Source: Candidatus Woesebacteria bacterium
GTDB taxonomy: Bacteria > Patescibacteriota > Microgenomatia > UBA1400 > MFAQ01
Direction of reading: 5' to 3'
Length of the DNA stretch: 19,501 nt
Assembly: GCA_020052895.1 (NCBI GenBank)
Contig: JAGVOE010000005.1
Location: forward strand, 1 to 19,501
A program made the position numbers and the translations under genes. Below, in pieces: positions 1 to 4,272 of the stretch. The notes beneath the pieces are model-generated. The model saw only the letters and a program-made list of their open reading frames with translations, was not told where the DNA came from and searched no databases. Numbering within the stretch: the stretch's first letter is position 1; the number at the start of each line of letters is the position of its first letter.

Positions 1-17
1 AGTAGTGTTTTACCATT

Positions 18-90
18 TTCGAATTCTAGCTTATTTAGCAGCAAACTTTTCCCATAAAGGGGAAAAAATTTTGTTGCCGAGCTAGGATTC
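18..90 (-). repeat. tRNA-Gln tail copy with inverted T-arm and hairpin (unit A, Gln locus)
   Basis: Positions 70-90 repeat exactly, over 21 nt, the sequence 216-236 that covers the 3' end of tRNA-Gln. A sense-strand T-arm-like string TTCGAATTCTAG lies at 18-29, one mismatch from the tRNA-Gln T-arm. Between them is a hairpin whose arms TTTTCCC (47-53) and GGGAAAA (60-66) pair perfectly. The order T-arm string, hairpin, antisense tRNA tail is the same as in the intact tRNA-Gln unit (162-236). It may be a tRNA relic or one end of a small inserted element; it is not a functional tRNA gene because no canonical anticodon arm can be drawn. Confidence 0.7.
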
Positions 91-117
91 TCTCGGATAA
101 TCTTCTGCTGAAGATTT

Positions 118-160
118 CCTCGAACCCGACTCGGCAAGATCGTTACGAGCTTGCCTCCGT
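118..160. repeat. shared core hairpin element, Gln copy
   Basis: This stretch aligns almost base for base with 1323-1366 next to tRNA-Leu: both contain ACCCG, CTCG(G/A)CAAGATCGTTACGAGCTTG and CTCCG in the same order. GGCAAG (133-138) pairs with CTTGCC (150-155) and TCG (140-142) with CGA (146-148) around a TTA loop, with one A-G mismatch. The G134-C154 pair is an A-T pair in the Leu copy, a compensatory change. Function unknown. Confidence 0.75.
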
Positions 161-180
161 CATTCGAATCCTATCTGATT

Positions 181-213
181 AAAACAAAGAAATCTCCCCA
201 CGAGGGAGAGATT
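181..213 (-). terminator. terminator-like hairpin after tRNA-Gln
   Basis: Read on the minus strand, the hairpin lies 6 nt past the tRNA-Gln end. AATCTC (191-196) pairs with GAGATT (208-213) and CCC (197-199) with GGG (204-206), with one bulged A (207) and an ACGA loop. The transcript then runs into a U-rich stretch (TTTGTTTT, about 181-188). The hairpin is homologous to the one at 1255-1277 in the Leu locus. Confidence 0.65.
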
Positions 214-219
214 CCTTTG

Positions 220-291
220 TTGCCGAGCTAGGATTCGAACCTAGGATATCCTCCTTCAAAGGGAGGCGTCCTACCACTAGACGACTCGGCA
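220..291 (-). tRNA. tRNA-Gln(UUG)
   Basis: A complete cloverleaf on the minus strand: acceptor TGCCGAG/CTCGGCA (7 bp), D-stem GTCT/GGAC, anticodon stem CCTCC/GGAGG with loop CTTTGAA giving anticodon UUG, T-stem CTAGG/CCTAG with loop TTCGAAT, discriminator A. It is 72 nt long. The bases after the discriminator read CAA, so CCA is not encoded and must be added by the tRNA nucleotidyltransferase. An extended -10 promoter lies about 10 nt upstream and a terminator hairpin follows. Confidence 0.96.
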
Positions 292-301
292 ATATGAACT
301 T

Positions 302-310
302 ATTTTATCA
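302..310 (-). promoter_or_regulatory. extended -10 promoter of tRNA-Gln
   Basis: On the minus strand the string TGATAAAAT, an extended -10 (TGn plus TAAAAT), ends 10 nt before the first base of tRNA-Gln. I see no convincing -35. The same kind of element precedes tRNA-Leu, tRNA-Phe and tRNA-Gly in this window. Confidence 0.5.
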
Positions 311-368
311 TTGAACCTAGATCCCTGACATGAAATATAAGGATTGAGAATCTTCGGACTCCCCCTTT

Positions 369-1196
369 TTATGAATTTTTCAACTCAAGTAAGACGAGAT
401 TTAATTTTGAACTAAACTCGGGGGCTGTCGAGGTAGTAGATACTTTGAGAAGTCCAGCTTTTTGTCTAAGGATGTCTTCGACTCCAGGACGGAGATTGCT
501 TGCTAATAATTCTTTGAGACTGCGGTATTTGAGGAGATTAAGTTTAAAGCTGGAAAATGGAAGGTTGTGATCAAGGATGAGGTGGTAGACAGTGACTTTG
601 ATGTCCGCGATGTTGATATACATAGTCGGCTGAGGGTGTTTGGGAACCAGCTTCCAAGGAAAGGTACCGGCAACGGTTTGATCGGTGAAGACCTCTTGCT
701 GTAAAACGCGAGCAATAGCGTCTTGAGGACTTTCTCCTATTTTGGAATGTCCCATGGGTAGAGTGATGTCCCCTCTTTTACCTAAGTCTGAGTTGGGAGT
801 GTTCTTCTCTACTCCGGTTAAAAAGGAGAGGGGTTGATCAGGCTCAGTAATAAGAAGAGCGGTCCCCTGTCTTCTGGTAAGTCCCAGGCGGGTATAGTGA
901 AGGATGCGGTGAAGAGTGTTCGTAGAGACCTGGATGCTTCTGGGAGCGTACTGATGATAGACCCTTTCGAGGGGTATCTTGTAGCTTGAGATCTTGGAGA
1001 GGATGTTGAGAGACTCCGATAACTGGCTATTGGGACCGGCAGACTTAATGACCTTAAACTTATTGAGAACTCGGTGGTAACTAGCAAATGAGATAGGCAG
1101 ATTGAAGTGATGGATGGAGTAAACTTTGTTGATGGAGCCGTACTTTAGGTACTCAGAGACCAGAAATTTATCGAAGTCGGTGCAGGAGTTGATCAT
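369..1196 (-). CDS. HTH-containing Nudix-like protein
   Basis: The protein has 275 residues. Residues about 8-75 are helix-rich and look like a helix-turn-helix region. The central part carries a degenerate Nudix box: G149, E155 and R163 have the correct GX5EX7R spacing, but the metal-binding REUXEE core reads RVLQQE, so only the last Glu survives. It may have lost hydrolase activity and act as a nucleotide-sensing regulator; it resembles conserved Microgenomates proteins annotated as HTH-domain or Nudix. The frame is open further up to 1343, but that part is read through the tRNA-Leu tail repeat and is not credible as protein. I chose ATG 1196 because a TATAAT box ends 9 nt before it, which predicts a leaderless mRNA; there is no SD. 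The product assignment is a family-level inference. Confidence 0.7.
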   Translation of the reverse strand: MINSCTDFDKFLVSEYLKYGSINKVYSIHHFNLPISFASYHRVLNKFKVIKSAGPNSQLSESLNILSKISSYKIPLERVYHQYAPRSIQVSTNTLHRILHYTRLGLTRRQGTALLITEPDQPLSFLTGVEKNTPNSDLGKRGDITLPMGHSKIGESPQDAIARVLQQEVFTDQTVAGTFPWKLVPKHPQPTMYINIADIKVTVYHLILDHNLPFSSFKLNLLKYRSLKELLASNLRPGVEDILRQKAGLLKVSTTSTAPEFSSKLNLVLLELKNS

Positions 1197-1205
1197 GAAT
1201 TTATT

Positions 1206-1211
1206 ATTATA
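1206..1211 (-). promoter_or_regulatory. -10 box of the HTH/Nudix-like gene (leaderless)
   Basis: TATAAT on the minus strand, followed by 9 nt and then ATG. A transcript starting 6-8 nt after the box would begin at or beside the start codon. It lies directly downstream of the tRNA-Leu repeat units. Confidence 0.55.
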
Positions 1212-1231
1212 CGCCAGTCGCGCTTCCGGCA

Positions 1232-1305
1232 GGTTCAAATCCCCTTCTTCCAAAAATCTCTCCACGAGGAAGAGATTCTTTTGTAAGTGGGCGGGGGGGG
1301 ATTTG
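1232..1305 (-). repeat. tRNA-Leu tail copy with inverted T-arm and hairpin (unit A, Leu locus)
   Basis: Positions 1287-1305 repeat 1426-1444, the 3' end of tRNA-Leu(CAG), with 18 of 19 bases identical. A sense T-arm string GGTTCAAATCCCC lies at 1232-1244 and its last nine bases (1236-1244) are exactly complementary to 1297-1305. Between them is a hairpin with AATCTC (1255-1260) pairing GAGATT (1272-1277) and TCC (1261-1263) pairing GGA (1268-1270), followed on the minus strand by TTTTT, so it could terminate read-through from tRNA-Leu. The architecture matches that at 18-90. It is either a tRNA relic or one end of a small insertion. Confidence 0.7.
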
Positions 1306-1322
1306 CCTTCGGTCGCTTTGCG

Positions 1323-1366
1323 CCTCAGGACCCGGCTCGACAAGATCGTTACGAGCTTGTCTCCGC
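1323..1366. repeat. shared core hairpin element, Leu copy
   Basis: Homologous to 118-160. GACAAG (1339-1344) pairs with CTTGTC (1356-1361) and TCG (1346-1348) with CGA (1352-1354) around TTA. The A1340-T1360 pair replaces G134-C154 of the Gln copy. It is followed by GTTCAAGTCCCCC (1369-1381), an exact 13-nt inverted copy of the tRNA-Leu T-arm at 1435-1447. Function unknown. Confidence 0.75.
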
Positions 1367-1382
1367 CTGTTCAAGTCCCCCA

Positions 1383-1421
1383 ATAACAAACTATCTCCGT
1401 TACCGCAAGGGTAACAGAGAT
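1383..1421 (-). terminator. terminator after tRNA-Leu(CAG)
   Basis: Minus-strand hairpin: ATCTC (1393-1397) pairs with GAGAT (1417-1421) and GTTACC (1399-1404) with GGTAAC (1410-1415), with one C-A mismatch and a 5-nt loop. The transcript then continues as AGTTTGTTATT, which is U-rich. It begins 5 nt after the end of the tRNA. Confidence 0.75.
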
Positions 1422-1426
1422 ACTTG

Positions 1427-1507
1427 TGGGCGGGGGGGGACTTGAACCCCCATGAGTTGCCTCGCAGCGTTCTGAACACTGTGCGTCTACCATTTCGCCA
1501 CCCGCCC
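1427..1507 (-). tRNA. tRNA-Leu(CAG)
   Basis: Minus-strand class II tRNA of 81 nt. Acceptor GGGCGGG/CCCGCCC, anticodon stem CAGTG/CGCTG with loop TTCAGAA giving anticodon CAG, a variable arm GAG-GCAA-CTC, and T-stem GGGGG/CCCCC with loop TTCAAGT; discriminator A. CCA is not encoded (the next bases are CAA). A TGn-extended -10 lies upstream and a hairpin terminator downstream. The 3' end is duplicated at 1287-1305. Confidence 0.95.
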
Positions 1508-1516
1508 AACTTAGGT

Positions 1517-1525
1517 ATTATAACA
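1517..1525 (-). promoter_or_regulatory. extended -10 promoter of tRNA-Leu(CAG)
   Basis: TGTTATAAT on the minus strand is a perfect TGn-extended consensus -10, 9 nt before the first base of the tRNA. No good -35 is visible. It is back to back with the plus-strand promoter at 1542-1550. Confidence 0.6.
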
Positions 1526-1541
1526 ATCTAGTTCAGTCTTG

Positions 1542-1550
1542 TGGTAGAAT
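1542..1550 (+). promoter_or_regulatory. extended -10 promoter of the 81-codon gene
   Basis: TGGTAGAAT, an extended -10, would start transcription near 1557 and give a leader of about 25 nt that contains the SD of the gene at 1583. No convincing -35 is seen. Confidence 0.5.
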
Positions 1551-1582
1551 AGCGATCTAAATTCTTTGACATCGGAGGCTCT

Positions 1583-1828
1583 ATGTTTAGTTTCAATCTG
1601 ACTTCGGCAGACTTCCCCTTTTTTGAAGTTGGTGTTTCGGCCTTGATTAGTGAGCGAGTGCTACTGGAAAAATATCAGAAATTTGACCGGCAGTTGATTA
1701 AGTCTGTCAGGAATGTTGGTCCATCAAAAAATAGCTACAGAATTATCCATCGGCAGATTTGTCGGCGTCGCAGAAGGCTGGCCTGGCTGAATACCCAAAT
1801 CAAGCAGATCTTGGGGTGGCTACTGTAA
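1583..1828 (+). CDS. small basic protein of unknown function
   Basis: 81 residues, not recognised. The N-terminal third is hydrophobic or aromatic (several Phe, no clear membrane segment), and residues about 58-65 carry a run of Arg (RQICRRRRR) before a Trp/Leu-rich C-terminal helix. It looks helical and basic, so nucleic-acid binding is possible but is only a guess. Support for a real gene is good for its size: a GGAGG SD at 1574-1578 with a 4-nt gap to the start codon, an extended -10 at 1542-1550 and a strong terminator at 1855-1880. It is the only gene here with a clear leader plus SD; most others look leaderless. It stands alone between tRNA genes. Confidence 0.65.
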   Translation: MFSFNLTSADFPFFEVGVSALISERVLLEKYQKFDRQLIKSVRNVGPSKNSYRIIHRQICRRRRRLAWLNTQIKQILGWLL

Positions 1829-1854
1829 TCGAGCTAAAGACATGATAAATTATG

Positions 1855-1880
1855 GGGAGGCTAAGGCCTCCCATTTTTGT
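1855..1880 (+). terminator. intrinsic terminator after the 81-codon gene
   Basis: Perfect 7-bp stem GGGAGGC (1855-1861) / GCCTCCC (1866-1872) with loop TAAG, followed by ATTTTTGT. The T-tract runs directly into the extended -10 of tRNA-Phe. Confidence 0.9.
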
Positions 1881-1886
1881 TATAAT
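1878..1886 (+). promoter_or_regulatory. extended -10 promoter of tRNA-Phe
   Basis: The string TTGTTATAAT contains TGT followed by the consensus TATAAT (1881-1886), about 18 nt before tRNA-Phe. It overlaps the T-tract of the upstream terminator. Confidence 0.55.
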
Positions 1887-1904
1887 TTAGCTGTTCTGCT
1901 ATCT

Positions 1905-1977
1905 GCCAAGCTAGCCAAGATGGTCACGGCGCGTGTCTGAAAAACACGAAATTGAGGTTCGAGTCCTCAGCTTGGCA
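1905..1977 (+). tRNA. tRNA-Phe(GAA)
   Basis: Acceptor GCCAAGC/GCTTGGC, D-stem GCCA/CGGC (one imperfect pair), anticodon stem CGTGT/ACACG with loop CTGAAAA giving anticodon GAA, T-stem TGAGG/CCTCA with loop TTCGAGT, discriminator A. It is 73 nt with no encoded CCA. First of four plus-strand tRNA genes. Confidence 0.96.
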
Positions 1978-1984
1978 CTTTGTT

Positions 1985-1993
1985 TGGTAAAAT
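1985..1993 (+). promoter_or_regulatory. possible extended -10 promoter of tRNA-Gly
   Basis: TTGGTAAAAT contains TGG followed by TAAAAT (1988-1993), 10 nt before tRNA-Gly and within the 26-nt gap after tRNA-Phe. tRNA-Gly may therefore have its own start as well as read-through from tRNA-Phe. Confidence 0.4.
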
Positions 1994-2003
1994 ATTAGAA
2001 GTT

Positions 2004-2077
2004 GCGGGAATAGCTCAGTTGGCTAGAGCGTCTCCTTGCCAAGGAGAAGGTCGAGGGTTCGAGTCCCTTTTCCCGCT
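2004..2077 (+). tRNA. tRNA-Gly(GCC)
   Basis: Acceptor GCGGGAA/TTCCCGC, D-stem GCTC/GAGC, anticodon stem TCTCC/GGAGA with loop TTGCCAA giving anticodon GCC, T-stem GAGGG/CCCTT with loop TTCGAGT, discriminator T. It is 74 nt with no encoded CCA. Confidence 0.96.
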
Positions 2078-2113
2078 CCTGTTTTGAGCTCTCAACCTCA
2101 TAAAAATACAAAT

Positions 2114-2196
2114 GCGCGAGTGCTGTAATGGTAGCCAGGCTAGCTTGAGGTGCTAGTGTCCGTAAGGACGTGGAGGTTCAAGTCCTCTCTCGCGCA
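2114..2196 (+). tRNA. tRNA-Leu(GAG)
   Basis: Class II tRNA: acceptor GCGCGAG/CTCGCGC, anticodon stem CTAGC/GCTAG with loop TTGAGGT giving anticodon GAG, a long variable arm with GTCC/GGAC around GTAA, T-loop TTCAAGT, discriminator A. It is 83 nt with no encoded CCA. It is a second Leu isoacceptor beside the CAG one at 1427. Confidence 0.95.
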
Positions 2197-2207
2197 CAAA
2201 TAGAATT

Positions 2208-2281
2208 GGACTCTTAGCTCAGTTGGTTAGAGCGCCTCGTTTACATCGAGGAGGTCGAAGGTTCGAATCCCTCAGGGTCCA
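2208..2281 (+). tRNA. tRNA-Val(UAC)
   Basis: Acceptor GGACTCT/AGGGTCC (one G-U), D-stem GCTC/GAGC, anticodon stem CCTCG/CGAGG with loop TTTACAT giving anticodon UAC, T-loop TTCGAAT, discriminator A at 2281. The T-stem GAAGG/CCCTC has one A-C mismatch. It lies 11 nt after tRNA-Leu(GAG), so the two are probably one transcript. Its last base abuts the stop codon of the convergent gene at 2282. Confidence 0.94.
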
Positions 2282-3616
2282 CTAGTTGCCAGTGTTGATG
2301 ATCTTGAAATAGGCGTCTTTTCTGGCTAGATTAAAGACGGTGGGGTGATAAAGCACCAGGGCCGGTAGTTCTTCGGCAAAGGTTTTTTGAAAGTCGAAGT
2401 AGATTCTTTTTCTTTCCTTTTGTTCCATGGTAATCCGCCCATCCTCCAGAAGCTTATCGATTTTTTCATCACTACCTCTACCGATATTGGTGGCTTGGGT
2501 GGAGTGCCAGTCTCGGTACTGGTCGGGGTCTGAGGGAATGTTGTAGCTAGTTAGCAGGAGCTGAAATTGATCGGGGGTGGAAGTAACGACCTTGGTGTTG
2601 ATAGAAATTTGTTCTGAGCTCAGCTGTTCCTTGAGCTTTTCGGCGATAGAGAGAAGCTCTGGGGTGGTGGCGAGCTCTAAAGAAATGGGTTCCTTGATGA
2701 GATCTTTGGTTCTTTGGGGATTGTGGGGGTATGTCTTGACCAGCGGATTGAAGGCCCATGAAGCAGGGCTGATGGTCGTAATGGCTTCCGTCTGTCCGAG
2801 GTTTTTATCGCTTAAGGAGTAAGCAATCCCCTGCCGAACGCTTTTCTCTTTTAGATTTTGATCTTGCTGACTAAAAACTAACATAATTACCCGGTCGAGA
2901 TCTACCTGCTCATTAATTTGGCCGTAACCGGCAACTTCATCCAGATACTCGGAGGGGAGGTTTAAGGCCAGATCGATCTGGCCTAGCTTGAAGGCGACAA
3001 TGGCTTGCTTGGGAGTTTGGAAAACATTGAAGATTAGAGTCTTGTCTGGAGTAGTGACGATGATTTGAGAAATTATGCCTGAGGATTTTTGTTTTAGGCG
3101 AATATCTGATTTACCGATAATCTTGCCTTCAGAGTTTAGCAAAGGAATGTTTAGTAGACTTAGAAAAGGCGAGAATTTGGTGGGGATTTGAAAGCGGACA
3201 AGATTTGGATCGGTGGTTTCGACATCGATATTAGGAATGGAAATTTTAATATCGGTAGCGGTAACAGCTTGACCGTCGTTCCATTTGAGTCCCGGACGAA
3301 GGTAGAAAGTATAGGTTTTGCCATCTGGACTAATATCCCATTTTTCAGCCAGGCCTGGCTGGGGTTCGTGCTTGTTGTCTAGAATGACTAGGCCAGCTTT
3401 AAGGAAGTTCATGATATAGGGAGGGAGTTGGCCTGCCCCAAACTGACCAACAATACCGATACGGTAATGAGGTTTGGCTTGGGGAATTTTGGCAAGAATA
3501 AAACTACCCAAGAAGACGATCAAGATAGTTAGGGCCAAACTAAAGAGGATTTGGCCGAAGTATTTGCTGATAAAGCCCTTGATATACCAAACTCTTTCCC
3601 TTAGCGGATTTATCAT
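2282..3616 (-). CDS. membrane-anchored ABC-type solute-binding protein (SBP_bac_5/OppA-like)
   Basis: 444 residues. After a short basic N-terminus there is one membrane segment (about residues 21-42) without a lipobox Cys, so the protein is probably anchored by an uncleaved signal, with the binding domain outside. The body matches the peptide/nickel-binding family: a segment around GLAEKWDISPDGKTYTFYLR and GLKWNDGQAVTATDI is diagnostic. The mature part is shorter than the usual 500 or more residues. No ABC permease or ATPase is in the window, so the partner transporter is unknown. I chose ATG 3616, which overlaps the secG stop as ATGA; a TTG two codons upstream (3622) is the alternative. The overlap implies translational coupling to secG. 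It ends 1 nt from the convergent tRNA-Val. Confidence 0.85.
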   Translation of the reverse strand: MINPLRERVWYIKGFISKYFGQILFSLALTILIVFLGSFILAKIPQAKPHYRIGIVGQFGAGQLPPYIMNFLKAGLVILDNKHEPQPGLAEKWDISPDGKTYTFYLRPGLKWNDGQAVTATDIKISIPNIDVETTDPNLVRFQIPTKFSPFLSLLNIPLLNSEGKIIGKSDIRLKQKSSGIISQIIVTTPDKTLIFNVFQTPKQAIVAFKLGQIDLALNLPSEYLDEVAGYGQINEQVDLDRVIMLVFSQQDQNLKEKSVRQGIAYSLSDKNLGQTEAITTISPASWAFNPLVKTYPHNPQRTKDLIKEPISLELATTPELLSIAEKLKEQLSSEQISINTKVVTSTPDQFQLLLTSYNIPSDPDQYRDWHSTQATNIGRGSDEKIDKLLEDGRITMEQKERKRIYFDFQKTFAEELPALVLYHPTVFNLARKDAYFKIINTGN

Positions 3617-3834
3617 TTCCAAACAGCAATATTAAGAAAAGAGAGAACTAAAAAGATAACAGAACAGATAATGGTCGCCAGGTAAATGATTTTTTCCGGA
3701 CCCCTTTTGGTATGAAAACCAGACTGGGTGGCGCTGGAAAAACTGCTACCAAGCGAAGTTTCTTTAGATTGTAGAGTAACCAGGATGATAAGAATCAGCG
3801 AGACAACAATTTGAAGGATGAGTGTAAATTGCAT
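3613..3834 (-). CDS. secG: protein translocase subunit SecG
   Basis: 73 residues, typical of SecG. Two membrane helices (about residues 3-20 and 50-70) flank a loop with the family pattern LQSKETSLGSSF followed by an RGPEK motif, close to the classical LLQxGKGxGLGSxFGG and RGxEK signatures. SecG is the small accessory subunit of the SecYEG channel in the cytoplasmic membrane and helps SecA-driven export. A TATAAT box ends 8 nt before the ATG, overlapping the end of the upstream membrane-protein gene; an AGGAG lies 15 nt away, too far for a normal SD. Its stop overlaps the next start (ATGA). Confidence 0.93.
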   Translation of the reverse strand: MQFTLILQIVVSLILIILVTLQSKETSLGSSFSSATQSGFHTKRGPEKIIYLATIICSVIFLVLSFLNIAVWK

Positions 3835-3842
3835 AGTGGTTA

Positions 3843-3848
3843 ATTATA
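3843..3848 (-). promoter_or_regulatory. -10 box of secG (leaderless)
   Basis: TATAAT on the minus strand, 8 nt before the secG ATG and 4 nt after the upstream stop codon. Confidence 0.5.
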
Positions 3849-3852
3849 TCTC

Positions 3853-4266
3853 CTAATCTGAGTCTTTACGAATGAGCCAAAAAACAAAGCCGTGAAGGAA
3901 ATTTAGGAGACAGGAAGTGATGACGTAGGAGAGAAAGGGAGTGAGGTAGGCGGCCGGAAAGACAAAGCCTTGAGCACTAAAACCGGGGAAGTTGTAGGCA
4001 GTGAGAGACACACCCTCGACGATTAATTGAAGTAGAAATAGGGTGATGAGACCGATGGCCCAGGAAAATAGGTTGAGAGTGATGAGATTTATGGGTAAGA
4101 GAAGTAGTTTAATTATTGGCTTGATTACTTTATTGAGCAATAACCAAATAATAGCGGCTGAGAGAAGAGTCCTGGTGTCGTGAAGAATGGAAAAGCCCGG
4201 ATAAAGGAGGTCCGTCAGATAGATGACGAGTAAATTTACGAGGATGTGTCTTAAGAGTACCTTCAT
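3853..4266 (-). CDS. phage-holin-4_2 / YvlD family membrane protein
   Basis: 137 residues with about four membrane-spanning segments (roughly 5-23, 33-52, 57-82 and 108-132). The pattern LLNKVIKPIIKLLLLPINLITLN followed by a Gly- and Leu-rich helix matches the Phage_holin_4_2 (YvlD) family, a chromosomal family of unknown function despite its name. The N-terminal motif YPGF and a C-terminal cluster of charges (IRKDSD) fit the usual topology. A TATAAT box ends 9 nt before the ATG and overlaps the stop codon of uvrC. No lysis genes or phage genes are nearby, so a role in phage lysis is unlikely. Confidence 0.85.
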   Translation of the reverse strand: MKVLLRHILVNLLVIYLTDLLYPGFSILHDTRTLLSAAIIWLLLNKVIKPIIKLLLLPINLITLNLFSWAIGLITLFLLQLIVEGVSLTAYNFPGFSAQGFVFPAAYLTPFLSYVITSCLLNFLHGFVFWLIRKDSD

Positions 4267-4272
4267 CTTGAT

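Noticed and set aside
75..136. A second tRNA gene, because TGCCGAG (75-81) and CTCGGCA (130-136) form a perfect 7-bp acceptor-like stem
   Set aside because: No canonical D-arm, 7-nt anticodon loop or T-arm can be drawn; the internal stem has an even-numbered loop. A relic at best.
1197..1343. N-terminal extension of the HTH/Nudix-like protein
   Set aside because: The extra 49 codons are read through the tRNA-Leu tail copy, its hairpin and the inverted T-arm. The ATG at 1196 has a well-placed -10.
1207..1509. A 100-codon minus-strand frame across tRNA-Leu and its flank
   Set aside because: It is the translation of the tRNA gene, its terminator and the tail repeat; strings such as GFKSPPAH are typical artefacts of reading tRNA ends as protein.
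1..1582. A CRISPR array or integron attC cluster suggested by the repeated hairpins
   Set aside because: There are only two copies per locus, the repeats are tRNA-derived, the spacing is not regular and no cas or integrase gene is present.
3613..3622. TTG start at 3622 for the solute-binding protein
   Set aside because: The ATG at 3616 overlaps the secG stop as ATGA, a common coupling arrangement, and adds only two codons less.
3853..4266. A phage or lysis cassette indicated by the holin-like gene
   Set aside because: No endolysin, integrase or structural phage genes lie nearby, and the family is mostly chromosomal and of unknown function.
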